Assembly (NCBI GenBank): GCA_015689745.1
Contig: WVSO01000005.1
Span: 40,001 to 96,916 of the forward strand
DNA length: 56,916 nucleotides
Reading direction: 5' to 3'
Source of the DNA: Rhodobacterales bacterium HKCCSP123
GTDB taxonomy: Bacteria > Pseudomonadota > Alphaproteobacteria > Rhodobacterales > Rhodobacteraceae
The translations under genes were made by a program, and so were the position numbers. Below the pieces are notes generated by a model, which saw only the letters and a list, made by a program, of their open reading frames with translations, was not told where the DNA came from and did no database searches. Each line of letters begins with the position of its first letter. The stretch's first letter is position 1. Positions 40,941 through 49,348 of the stretch are shown here, piece after piece.

Positions 40941-43040
40941 TCACGCGTTCAGCGCGTCCCAGATCCGGGACGGGCTGAACGGCATCTGAGGCGGCGCCTT
41001 GCCGGTGGGCCTGAAGGCATCGGTGATGGCGTTGATCAGCGCGGCGGGCGCGCCTGTCGTTGCGGCCTCGCCCACGCCCTTGGCCCCCAGCGGGTTCATC
41101 GGGCTTGGCGTTTCGGAATGCGACAGCACGAGCGGTGGCAGGTCGTCCGCGCGCGGCATGGCGTAATCCATGAAGCTGCCGGTCAGAAGCTGGCCGTCCG
41201 CATCCAGCGCGATGGCCTCGAGCATGGTCTCGCCCACGGCCTGTGCGAAGCCGCCGCGGATCTGCCCCTCGACCTGCACCGGGTTCACCATGACGCCCGT
41301 GTCGTCATGGGCATGCGCCTTGAGCAGCCGCGGAACACCCGTCTCGGCGTCGATCTCGACCAGCGCGGCATAGGCACCGAAGGCCCAGGCCTGGCCTGCG
41401 ACCTCGTATTTGCTCTCGGCGGTGACGGGCAGGGGGGCGCCCTCGGCGACCATTGCCTTGACCTTGGCGCAGGCCTCCATCAGGGCGCTGCCGCCGATGG
41501 CGGTGGCGCGGCTTCCGACGGCGCCCACGCCCTCGGCCACGGTGCCGGTGTCGCCCGCGTCGAGCGTGATCGCCTCCATCGGCAGGCCGAGCGCATCGGC
41601 GGCGATCTGCGAGAAGGCCGTCAGGCGGCCATGCCCCTGCTGCGTCGCGCCCGTGGCGATATGGGCGGTGCCGTCTGCGGTCAGCGTGACGCGCGCGTAT
41701 TCCCAGCCCGCCGCGGAGGGGTCGACGTAGAAGGCGATGCCAAGCCCGGCGATGCCGCCCGCGTCCCGGATCGCATCGCGCCGGGCGCGCAGCCCCTCGA
41801 GATCTGCGGCGATGGCGAAGGCGTCGAGGGCCGCGGCGTAATCGCCGGAATCGAGGTGGTTGCCGGTCGCAGTGTCATGCGGCATCGCCTCGGCCGGAAC
41901 GAGGTTGGCCTTGCGCAGCGCGATGGGGTCGCGGCCCGTCACCGCGGCGGCCTCGTCGATCAGCCGCTCGAGGATCACGTTCGCTTCGGGCCGCCCCGCG
42001 CCGCGGTAGATGGCGACGGGCGGGGTCGGATGGCTGTGGACCTCGGTCTCGATGTCGAGCGCGGGGATGACGTAGCCCGAGGGCAGGATGCGGCCTGCGT
42101 TGAAGGCGGGCATCAGGCCCGTGCCCGCGATCCAGCCGCCCACGGGCGCGTCGATCCGCGCCTCGAGGGCGAGAAAGCGGCCCTCGGCATCCAGCGCCAG
42201 CCGCCCGCGCGAGGTCAGGCCGCGGCCATGGGCGGCCGACAGGAACTCTTCGGACCGGGTGGCGATCCAGCGCACGTCACGCTTCAGCTGAAGCGCGGCC
42301 CAGGTCGCAAAAAGCTCTTCGGGATAGGCGAAGCCCTTCATCCCGAAGCCGCCGCCCACGTCGGGGGCGACGATGCGGATGCGGTCGGGATCGAGCTGCA
42401 GCACGCGCATCAGGTCGGTCTTGGTGCGGTGCGGGGTCTGGGTGGACTGGAAGATCGTCACGCCGTCCGTCTCGGCGTCGTAGCGGATCGCGACGCCGCG
42501 CGGCTCCATCGGCGAGGGGGCGACGCGGGGGTGGACCGTCTCGACCTCGACGACATGGGCGGCTTCGGCGAAGGCCTTTGCCGCGTTGCCCGATTGCCAG
42601 CGGCGGTGCGCGATGCGGCGGGGGTCTGGCAGGTCTTCGTCCTCGATCTCGAGGGCGATCAGGTCGACGGCATCGGCGGCGCGTGCCGGGCTGTCGGCGA
42701 AGACGGCCGCGACGGGTTCGCCGACGCAGCTGACGCGCTCGCGCGCGAGCATCGGGTAGGGCAGGGTGGCCTCGATCTCGAGGACGGGCAGCACGTGGGG
42801 CGAGGTCGTGGGTGGCAGGTCGGCGCCGGTGAGGACGGCATGGACGCCGGGGGCGGCGAGCGCCTCGGAGATGTCGATCCCGGCGATGCGGCCCGCGGCC
42901 ACGGGGCTGCGCAGGAAGGCGATGTGAAGCGGCTCGGTCAGCGCGATGTCGGCGGTGTAGCGGCCCTGACCCTTGAGAAGAGCCGGGTCCTCGCGCCGCG
43001 GGATCGCGGCCCCGATCATCTGGCTGGCTGGCTTGTTCAT
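40941..43040 (-). CDS. Xanthine dehydrogenase-family molybdopterin-binding large subunit (orphan)
   Basis: A 699-aa molybdenum hydroxylase large subunit. The N-terminal ald_xan domain starts MIGAAIPRREDPALLKGQGRYTADI. The active-site loop is IYRGAGRPEA, the form II (AYRGAGR-like) type rather than the CO-dehydrogenase CSFR type. The catalytic Glu is in KGVGEAATTGAP. The FAD (medium) and 2Fe-2S (small) subunit genes that normally accompany it are absent nearby. ATG 43040 is chosen from the homology-like start; the frame stays open upstream. Substrate unknown. It diverges from nadX. Confidence 0.88.
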   Translation of the reverse strand: MNKPASQMIGAAIPRREDPALLKGQGRYTADIALTEPLHIAFLRSPVAAGRIAGIDISEALAAPGVHAVLTGADLPPTTSPHVLPVLEIEATLPYPMLARERVSCVGEPVAAVFADSPARAADAVDLIALEIEDEDLPDPRRIAHRRWQSGNAAKAFAEAAHVVEVETVHPRVAPSPMEPRGVAIRYDAETDGVTIFQSTQTPHRTKTDLMRVLQLDPDRIRIVAPDVGGGFGMKGFAYPEELFATWAALQLKRDVRWIATRSEEFLSAAHGRGLTSRGRLALDAEGRFLALEARIDAPVGGWIAGTGLMPAFNAGRILPSGYVIPALDIETEVHSHPTPPVAIYRGAGRPEANVILERLIDEAAAVTGRDPIALRKANLVPAEAMPHDTATGNHLDSGDYAAALDAFAIAADLEGLRARRDAIRDAGGIAGLGIAFYVDPSAAGWEYARVTLTADGTAHIATGATQQGHGRLTAFSQIAADALGLPMEAITLDAGDTGTVAEGVGAVGSRATAIGGSALMEACAKVKAMVAEGAPLPVTAESKYEVAGQAWAFGAYAALVEIDAETGVPRLLKAHAHDDTGVMVNPVQVEGQIRGGFAQAVGETMLEAIALDADGQLLTGSFMDYAMPRADDLPPLVLSHSETPSPMNPLGAKGVGEAATTGAPAALINAITDAFRPTGKAPPQMPFSPSRIWDALNA

Positions 43041-43119
43041 CTCGCGCCCCCTGTCGTCCTTGCACCCGCGCCTGATACTGTGCCCCGGATCGGAAATGGC
43101 AAGACCGGAGGGACAGGCG

Positions 43120-43887
43120 ATGCAGGTGGCGGTGATCGGGGCGGGCGCGATCGGGCGCTGGGTGATCGAGGGCCTGCGCCGCGACGGGCTGGGACCCGTT
43201 GCGGTGATCCTGCGGAGCGGCGGCATGTCGGATGTGCCGGTCGTCGACTCCGTCGGCGCTTTGCCCGCGGGCGTCACGCATCTGGTGGATTGCGCCGGAC
43301 ACTCCGGCTTGGCGGCCCACGGGCCCGCCGCGCTGGTCGCGGGGATCGACGTGGTGACCCTGTCGCTGGGGGCGCTGGCGGATGCGGGGCTTGCCGCCGA
43401 ACTGGCCGCGGCGGCCGAGGCCGGCGGGGCGCGTTTGCACATGGCGAGCGGGGCGATCGGCGCGCTGGATGCGCTGCGGGCGGGAGCGGCGGGCGGGCTC
43501 ACCTCCGTGCGCTATACAGGCACCAAGCCGCCCTCGGGCTGGGCCGGTTCCCCGGCGGAGGAGGTGTTGGACCTGTCAGGGCTCACCGCGCCCGCGGTGC
43601 ATTTCGAGGGCACGGCCCGCGAGGCTGCGTTGCGCTATCCGAAGAACGCGAACGTGGCCGCCGCGGTGGCGCTGGCAGGGCTCGGCTTCGACGAGACCGC
43701 GGCGCGCTTGGTGGCCGATCCGGGGGCGGCCGGCAACATGCACGAGATCGAGGCAGAGGGGGCCTTTGGCCGCTTCCGCTTCGAGATCACGGGGGCGGCC
43801 TTGCCGGGCAACCCGCGCAGCTCGGCGCTGGCGGCGATGAGCGTGCTGGCCGAGGTCCGGCGGCTGCGGGCGCGGGTCACGACCTGA
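43120..43887 (+). CDS. nadX: L-aspartate dehydrogenase
   Basis: A 255-aa protein of the NadX family, which oxidises L-aspartate to iminoaspartate with NAD(P)+, the entry to de novo NAD synthesis. The Rossmann motif VAVIGAGAIGRWVIEGL is at the N-terminus, and LHMASGAIGALDAL, TGTKPPSGWAGSPA and ALRYPKNANVAAAVALAGLGF are family hallmarks. GGAGGGA precedes ATG 43120 by 6 nt; an in-frame ATG upstream (MARPEGQA) is less likely. Array B follows in the convergent gap. Confidence 0.88.
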   Translation: MQVAVIGAGAIGRWVIEGLRRDGLGPVAVILRSGGMSDVPVVDSVGALPAGVTHLVDCAGHSGLAAHGPAALVAGIDVVTLSLGALADAGLAAELAAAAEAGGARLHMASGAIGALDALRAGAAGGLTSVRYTGTKPPSGWAGSPAEEVLDLSGLTAPAVHFEGTAREAALRYPKNANVAAAVALAGLGFDETAARLVADPGAAGNMHEIEAEGAFGRFRFEITGAALPGNPRSSALAAMSVLAEVRRLRARVTT

Positions 43888-43902
43888 CGCGACGGGTCAG
43901 CG

Positions 43903-43990
43903 GGGCGGTGGAAGCCCGTTCGAACGGGCTTTTCGACGCGATTTCGAAATCGCGTTGGCAAGGCGCGTCGACGCGCCTTCTGCACCGCCC
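43903..43990. repeat. Palindrome array B (three 20-bp palindromes, 24-bp period, outer stem)
   Basis: Perfect loop-free palindromes lie at 43912-43931 (AAGCCCGTTCGAACGGGCTT), 43936-43955 (ACGCGATTTCGAAATCGCGT) and 43960-43979 (AAGGCGCGTCGACGCGCCTT). The axes are exactly 24 bp apart. GGGCGGTG (43903-43910) and CACCGCCC (43983-43990) form an 8-bp outer stem, so a single strand could fold as a cloverleaf-like four-way structure. It fills the gap between convergent nadX and the DUF2783 gene, ending 4 bp from the latter's stop. Confidence 0.95.
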
Positions 43991-43994
43991 GGTT

Positions 43995-44183
43995 TCAGCG
44001 TTTCGCCGCCTCCAGCGCCTCGCGGATCACCTGCAGGTCTCCGACGTGGTTCATCAGGATCAGGATGAGCCGCGCGTTCAGCGCCTCGCTCTCCTCGCGC
44101 GTCAGCCCGTCATGCGCGGCGATCAGCGCCTCGTAGGCATCGTCGGGGTTGGGCAGGTTCGGATCGAGCGTCAGGTGGGCCAT
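43995..44183 (-). CDS. DUF2783 domain-containing small protein
   Basis: A 62-aa protein, PNLPNPDDAYEALIAAHDGLTREESEALNARLILILMNHVGD, matching DUF2783. This family regularly accompanies FAD-dependent aromatic hydroxylases, so it is probably an accessory or stabilising subunit. Its ATG shares one base with the stop of the hydroxylase gene (TGATG), and it is the last cistron of the four-gene operon. Confidence 0.82.
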   Translation of the reverse strand: MAHLTLDPNLPNPDDAYEALIAAHDGLTREESEALNARLILILMNHVGDLQVIREALEAAKR

Positions 44184-45796
44184 CAGGCATCCCCCCCTTC
44201 GGCGCGGGCCAGGGCGCGGGCGAGTTTCTCGGCGTCACAAGCCGCCCAGCGGGCAGCGACATGGCTGTCGGGCCGGATCAGGTAGAGCGCCCGCTCGGCC
44301 TGTCCGAGATAGCGCTCGGCCAGGAGCGGCTCGGTCCTTGGGTCGAAGCCCAGGACCGGGAGATCGCGCGGCAGCCGCGGCAGCGTCGCGCCGAGGTTCA
44401 GCAGGGCAAAGCCCTGTCCGAGATGGTCGAGCAGGTAGCTGTCGTCCGCCAGCCGCGCATCGGGGCAGGACGCGCCGGGGCGGCTTCGGGCAGGTCCGCC
44501 CGGCAGGGCATCGCGCGTGACGAGCGGCGAGCCGCCGTAGACCGAGGGCACCGAGAGCCGGCCCGAGTTCACCATGGGGCGCGCGAAGGGCGCATGCGCG
44601 GCCAGATGCAGCACCGCGTCCCGGAAAACGCGGGATTGCGGTGTCTTGGGTGTGATGAAATCTGTCGAGCGGGTGGAATTGCGGATGTTCTCGTCGGCGG
44701 CATGGATGCGCTCGGCGTCATAGCTGTCGAGCAGGCTCTCGGGGTAGTCGCCCCGGATCACGCCCGCCAGCTTCCAGCCGAGGTTGTCGGCGTCCTGCAT
44801 GCCCGAATTCGCCCCGCGCGCGCCGAAGGGGCTGACCTGGTGCGCGGCGTCGCCCGCAAAGATCACGCGCCCGTGGCGGAATTTCTCCATCCGGCGGCAC
44901 TGGAAGGTGTAGATCGAGGTCCAGTCGAGCTCGTACTCCACGTCCGGGCCAAGCATCTGGTCGACGCGTTTGCGCACGCGGCCCGGCTCCAGCTCGGCCT
45001 TGCGGTCGATGTCCCAGCCGAGCTGGAAGTCGATGCGCCAGATGTCGTCGGGTTGCTTGTGCAGAAGCGCCGAGGCGCCCGACTTGAACCACGGCTCGAA
45101 CCAGAACCAGCGTTCGGTCGGGAAATCGGCTTTCATCTTCACGTCGGCGATGAGGAAATTGTCCTCGAAGACGCGCCCTTCGAAGCCCAGCCCCATCATC
45201 TCGCGGATCGGCGATTTCGCCCCGTCGCAGGCGATCAGCCAGTCGGTCGTGATCGTGTAGGGCCCGTCCGGCGTATCGAGCTGCAGCGTGACGCCGTCCT
45301 CGGCCGCCTCCATCGCGGTCAGGCGGTTGCGGCCCCGGATCTCGATGGGGGCACCTTGCGCTTTCGCGCGATCGACGGCCTCGACAAGGAAGCGTTCGAA
45401 CCAGGGTTGCTGGAGGTTGATGAAGGCCGGGTAGCGGTGGCCGTCCTCCGGGAGAAGATCGAAGCTGAACACCTCGTCCCGGTCGTGGAACACGCGGCCC
45501 CGGTTCCAGATCACGCCCTTCTCCACCATCTGCGGCCCGCAGCCCAGCCGATGCGCGATCTCCAGCGTGCGCTTGGCGAAGCAGATCGCGCGGGAGCCCT
45601 GGCCGACGCCCTCGTGATCGTCCAGCACCAGCACCGGCACGCCGCGCAGCGCAAGGTCGAGGCCGGTCGCCACCCCGATCGGCCCGCCGCCCACGATGGT
45701 GACGGGGTGATGGGCGGGTGTCGGCGCGCCTTGGTCGGCAGAGCGCGCGTAGGGGTAGAGGCGGAAGGCCAGCGGGTAACGGTCCTGGTAGGTCAT
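44183..45796 (-). CDS. FAD-dependent aromatic hydroxylase (MhpA/PheA-like)
   Basis: A 537-aa class A flavoprotein monooxygenase. The FAD-binding GxGxxG is VTIVGGGPIGVATGLDLALRG, and the second FAD motif is VIFAGDAAHQVSPFGARGANSGMQDADNL. The C-terminal thioredoxin-like part has GPARSRPGASCPDARL. It resembles 3-(3-hydroxyphenyl)propionate hydroxylase and related enzymes. With MBL and DinB partners and DUF2783 it suggests an aromatic catabolic module of unknown substrate. ATG 45796 overlaps the DinB stop (ATGA). Confidence 0.88.
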   Translation of the reverse strand: MTYQDRYPLAFRLYPYARSADQGAPTPAHHPVTIVGGGPIGVATGLDLALRGVPVLVLDDHEGVGQGSRAICFAKRTLEIAHRLGCGPQMVEKGVIWNRGRVFHDRDEVFSFDLLPEDGHRYPAFINLQQPWFERFLVEAVDRAKAQGAPIEIRGRNRLTAMEAAEDGVTLQLDTPDGPYTITTDWLIACDGAKSPIREMMGLGFEGRVFEDNFLIADVKMKADFPTERWFWFEPWFKSGASALLHKQPDDIWRIDFQLGWDIDRKAELEPGRVRKRVDQMLGPDVEYELDWTSIYTFQCRRMEKFRHGRVIFAGDAAHQVSPFGARGANSGMQDADNLGWKLAGVIRGDYPESLLDSYDAERIHAADENIRNSTRSTDFITPKTPQSRVFRDAVLHLAAHAPFARPMVNSGRLSVPSVYGGSPLVTRDALPGGPARSRPGASCPDARLADDSYLLDHLGQGFALLNLGATLPRLPRDLPVLGFDPRTEPLLAERYLGQAERALYLIRPDSHVAARWAACDAEKLARALARAEGGDA

Positions 45797-46314
45797 CGTG
45801 GGTATTCCTCCGCGGTTGGGGCGCGGTCGTAGACAAGGAAGAATTCGTCGAGCTGCGGCGGTGCGATCCCCGCATGGGACAGTTGCACATGGGCCTGCCC
45901 GCGGTGGTGGATCTGGTGCTGGAAGAGATGGGGAAGAAGGTCGCCCACCCGCTCGCTCACCGGCCCCTCGCGACGGTCGGTCGTCACGATGCGGTCGAGG
46001 TCGCCCTCGGCCAGTTCCATGCAGAAATGGAGAAGGCGCGCATCGGCCTCGGCCTGCTCGGCCCCGAGTGTCATCGGGTCGGTCTCGTCCTCGCGGTCGA
46101 AGACGGCACGACCGAGGCCGCCCCCGGTCAGCGCGTCGACATAGTAGAGATCGACGACGAGGATATGGTTCAGCGTCCCGGCCAGCGACCGGAAGAACCC
46201 CGGTCGCGGCGCGGTGAAGGCCCCCACGGGCAGGCCGGCGACGGCTGCGGAGAGCGTCCGGTTGGCCCAGGCATTGTTCGAGGCGAAACCGACATAGGGG
46301 TGCACCGCCGTCAC
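45793..46314 (-). CDS. DinB family protein
   Basis: A 173-aa four-helix DinB-fold protein. The metal-binding histidines are seen in LNHILVVDLYYVDALTG and HLFQHQIHHRGQAHVQL. Some family members are maleylpyruvate isomerase-like or mycothiol/bacillithiol-dependent transferases, fitting an aromatic ring-cleavage context. The start is best at GTG 46314, which overlaps the MBL stop (GTGA); the longer open frame to 46332 lies inside the MBL gene. Confidence 0.8.
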   Translation of the reverse strand: MTAVHPYVGFASNNAWANRTLSAAVAGLPVGAFTAPRPGFFRSLAGTLNHILVVDLYYVDALTGGGLGRAVFDREDETDPMTLGAEQAEADARLLHFCMELAEGDLDRIVTTDRREGPVSERVGDLLPHLFQHQIHHRGQAHVQLSHAGIAPPQLDEFFLVYDRAPTAEEYPR

Positions 46315-47258
46315 TCCTGCAGCGCCGCCCACATCTCGGCATCCCGTTCGGCGGTCCAGATGCGCGGATGGTCGAGGCCGCGCGCCTCGTCATAGGCGCG
46401 GGCGATGTTGAAGGGGAGGCAGTGCTCGTAGATCGCGAAATCGCTGAACTTGGGGTCGCAGACGGCGCGGGCGGCGGCCATGGCTTCCTTGAGCGAACCG
46501 CCCTTCGCGGCGATACGGGCGACAGGCTCGTAGGTCGATTGCACGAAATCTCGGGTGCTTTCGATGGCCAGCTCCACCTCCGGCCCGATCAGGGCATCGC
46601 CGCGCCCCGGCGCGATGGCGCGGGGCTGAAATCCCGCGATGACGTCGAGCGTGTCGCTCCAATCGGCGAAATGCCCGTCGCCGCAATAGCAGGCCGAGTG
46701 GTATTCCACGATGTCGCCGGTGAACATCACCTCTTCATCCGGCACCCAGATCGCCGCATCGCCCGCCGTGTGCGCGCGTCCCGGCACGAAGATGTCGACG
46801 CGGCGGTTGCCGAGGTAGACGGTCATGGCCTCTGAAAATGTCGTCGTGGGCCAGGTCAGGCCGGGGATTTCCTCGTGCCCTTCGAAGAGGCGCGGGAAGC
46901 GGGCGAATTCGCTGTCCCAATCCTCCTGACCGCGCTCCACGACCATGCTGCGCGCGGTGTCGGACATTATGACCTGATCGGCACCATAGGCCGAGGCACC
47001 CAGCACGCGGACGGCGTGGTAATGGGTCAGGACAAGGTGCGAGATCGGCTTGTCGGTGACGGAACGGACGCAGTCGATCACCTTGCGCGCAAGGCGCGGG
47101 GTGGCCTGCGCCTCGACGATCATCACGCTCTCGTCGCCGATGATGACGCCGGAATTCGGGTCACCCTCGGCCGTGAAGGCATAGAGCCCCTCGCCGATTT
47201 GCGTGAAGCTGATTTCCTTCTTGGTCAGGTCGCCTGCCGATGCGAAGGCCTTGGCCAT
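46311..47258 (-). CDS. MBL-fold metallo-hydrolase with altered zinc motif
   Basis: A 315-aa metallo-beta-lactamase-fold protein, first gene of the four-gene operon. The strand before the site reads HLVLTHYHAVRVLGAS, so the canonical HxHxDH is HYHAVR: the Asp and third His are replaced by Val and Arg. Downstream AHTAGDAAIW and FTGDIVEYHSACYCGD keep family residues. The substrate is unknown. GGAGG lies 6 nt before ATG 47258; the frame stays open upstream but antisense to another gene. Confidence 0.82.
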   Translation of the reverse strand: MAKAFASAGDLTKKEISFTQIGEGLYAFTAEGDPNSGVIIGDESVMIVEAQATPRLARKVIDCVRSVTDKPISHLVLTHYHAVRVLGASAYGADQVIMSDTARSMVVERGQEDWDSEFARFPRLFEGHEEIPGLTWPTTTFSEAMTVYLGNRRVDIFVPGRAHTAGDAAIWVPDEEVMFTGDIVEYHSACYCGDGHFADWSDTLDVIAGFQPRAIAPGRGDALIGPEVELAIESTRDFVQSTYEPVARIAAKGGSLKEAMAAARAVCDPKFSDFAIYEHCLPFNIARAYDEARGLDHPRIWTAERDAEMWAALQE

Positions 47259-47396
47259 TCGATTCCTCCCTCTGCTCGGCGGGCAGGTTAATGCAGATGC
47301 AACGATCCGTCCACGCGCCCTCTGCCGCTGGACAGTGGTGCTGCTGCTGCTAGGGTCTCGCGCGAGCAATGGGCCGTGACAACAAGGGGGTGGATG

Positions 47397-48281
47397 ATGG
47401 CGAAGCTTGCATTTCTGGGGCTGGGCGTGATGGGCGCGCCGATGGCGGCGCATCTGAAAAACGCGGGCCACGAGGTGACGGTCTACAATCGCACCACGGC
47501 CAAGGCCGAGGCCTGGGCCGAGACGAACGGCGGCACCTGGGCCGCCACTCCGCGCGAGGCGGCGGAGGGCTGCGATTTCGTGATGGCCTGCGTCGGGAAC
47601 GACGACGATCTGCGCTCGGTCGTGCTCGGCGCGGACGGCGCGCTGGCGGGGATGACGGAGGGGTCGATCTTCGTCGACCACACCACCGTTTCGGCGACCG
47701 TGACGCGCGAACTCGCCGCCGAGGCCGCGGCCAAGGGTGTGGGCTATGTCGATGCGCCCGTCTCGGGCGGGCAGGCGGGGGCCGAGAACGGCCAGCTTGC
47801 GATCATGTGCGGCGGTGCCGAGGCGCATTTCGCCGCCGCCGAGCCGGTCGTCGCCGCCTATTCCAAGGCCACGATCCGCTTCGGCGAGGTCGGCGCGGGC
47901 CAGTTGACCAAGATGGTCAACCAGATCTGCATCGCGGGGCTGGTGCAGGCGATGTCCGAGGGGCTGTATTTCGCAATGAAGGCGGGGCTCGACCCCAAGG
48001 CGGTGGCCGGGCTGGTCAGCCAGGGTGCCGGTGGGTCGTGGCAGTTGGCCAATCGCGCGGGCACCATGGTGGACAACCAGTTCAACCACGGCTTCGCCGT
48101 CGACTGGATGCGCAAGGATCTTGGCATCGCCATCGGGCAGGCGAAGGAGCTGGGCGTCTCGCTGCCCGTCACGTCCATCGTCGACCAGTTCTACGCCGAT
48201 GTGCAGCAGCTGGGCGGCGGGCGCTGGGACACCTCGAGCCTGATCCAGCGCTTCCGCGCGATGAACGGGGAGCTGGGCTGA
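47397..48281 (+). CDS. NAD(P)-dependent beta-hydroxyacid dehydrogenase
   Basis: A 294-aa 3-hydroxyisobutyrate dehydrogenase-family protein. The N-terminal Rossmann motif is FLGLGVMGAPMAAHLKNAGH, the substrate-binding DAPVSGGQAGAENGQL is near residue 118, and the catalytic lysine is in GAGQLTKMVNQ. It could be a 3-hydroxyisobutyrate, tartronate semialdehyde or glyoxylate-type reductase. AAGGGGG precedes ATG 47397 by 6 nt; ATG 47394 is the alternative. mnmH follows directly. Confidence 0.87.
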   Translation: MAKLAFLGLGVMGAPMAAHLKNAGHEVTVYNRTTAKAEAWAETNGGTWAATPREAAEGCDFVMACVGNDDDLRSVVLGADGALAGMTEGSIFVDHTTVSATVTRELAAEAAAKGVGYVDAPVSGGQAGAENGQLAIMCGGAEAHFAAAEPVVAAYSKATIRFGEVGAGQLTKMVNQICIAGLVQAMSEGLYFAMKAGLDPKAVAGLVSQGAGGSWQLANRAGTMVDNQFNHGFAVDWMRKDLGIAIGQAKELGVSLPVTSIVDQFYADVQQLGGGRWDTSSLIQRFRAMNGELG

Positions 48282-48286
48282 CCCCC

Positions 48287-49348
48287 TTGGCCTACCGCTT
48301 CACCGATCCGGCCGCGCTTCGGGCGGCGGGCTTCGACGCGATCATCGACGTGCGCAGCCCGTCCGAGTTCGCCGAGGATCACGTCCCCGGCGCGGTCTCG
48401 ATGCCTGTCCTGTCGGATGCGGAGCGGGCCGAGGTCGGCACGATCTACGTGCAGGACAGCCCGTTCAGGGCGCGCAAGATCGGCGCGGCGCTGGTCGCCC
48501 GCAACGCGGCGCGGCATATCGAGGAGCGGCTGATGGGCCATGGCGGCGGCTGGCGGCCCCTGGTCTATTGCTGGCGCGGCGGGCAGCGGTCGGGGAGTTT
48601 CGCCTCGATCCTGCAGCAGATCGGCTGGCGGGCCGAGGTGCTGGAGGGCGGCTACCGGACCTGGCGGCGGCATGTCGTGGCACGGCTTTACGATGCCGAG
48701 CTGCCGTTTCGCGTGATCCGGCTGGACGGGTTAACGGGGACGGCGAAAACGGATGTGCTGAAGCGCGTGGGGGCGCTGGGCGGGCAGGTGCTGGACCTCG
48801 AGGGGCTTGCGCGGCATCGCGGGTCGATCCTTGGCGACATCGACGGGGCGCAGCCCGCGCAGAAAGGTTTCGAGAGTGCGTTGGTCGCGGCGCTGGAGGG
48901 GCTGGACCCCGCCCGCCCCCTGCTGGTCGAGGCGGAATCGGCGCGCATCGGCGCGCTGCGGCTGCCGCCCGCGCTTTGGGTGGCGATGCGCGACGCGCCC
49001 CGCATCGTGCTGGAGGCCGCGCCGGAGGCGCGCGCGCGGTATCTTGCAGGCCAATACGCCGATCTTGTCGCGGATCGGGGCGGGCTGACACGCCGCCTGA
49101 ACGGGCTGCGCGCGCTTGCGGGGCACGCCACCGTCGATGGCTGGCTCGATCTGCTCGCGGCGGGCGAGATCGAGGCGCTGGCCCGCGGCCTGATCGAGGC
49201 GCATTACGACCCGGCCTATGGCCGGTTGCGGCGCGAGGACGCCAGCCCGGTCATCGCGCGCCTCAAGGCGGGCGCGCTGGACGTGGCCTCCATCGAGGCC
49301 ACGGCGCGTGCGGTGCTGGCGCTGCCGGATTTTGCAAAATCCGGCTGA
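48287..49348 (+). CDS. mnmH: tRNA 2-selenouridine synthase
   Basis: A 353-aa MnmH (SelU/YbbB), which converts 2-thiouridine at tRNA position 34 to geranylated and selenated forms. The rhodanese domain has VDVRSPSEFAEDHVPGA, then the catalytic Cys in YCWRGGQRSGS. The C-terminal P-loop domain starts at GLTGTAKTDVLKRVG. No ATG fits; TTG 48287 (MAYRFTDPAALRAAGF), 5 bp after the upstream stop, is the likely start. The last eight codons and the stop are made of array C palindrome sequence. No selD is in the window. Confidence 0.85.
   Translation: MAYRFTDPAALRAAGFDAIIDVRSPSEFAEDHVPGAVSMPVLSDAERAEVGTIYVQDSPFRARKIGAALVARNAARHIEERLMGHGGGWRPLVYCWRGGQRSGSFASILQQIGWRAEVLEGGYRTWRRHVVARLYDAELPFRVIRLDGLTGTAKTDVLKRVGALGGQVLDLEGLARHRGSILGDIDGAQPAQKGFESALVAALEGLDPARPLLVEAESARIGALRLPPALWVAMRDAPRIVLEAAPEARARYLAGQYADLVADRGGLTRRLNGLRALAGHATVDGWLDLLAAGEIEALARGLIEAHYDPAYGRLRREDASPVIARLKAGALDVASIEATARAVLALPDFAKSG

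Noticed and set aside
41118-44285. A very long plus-strand open frame of 1055 codons opposite the molybdenum hydroxylase gene
   Set aside because: It runs antisense to a gene with clear motifs, crosses nadX in another frame, and its translation is a Gly/Arg/Ala/His-rich shadow with no domain. High GC content keeps such frames open.
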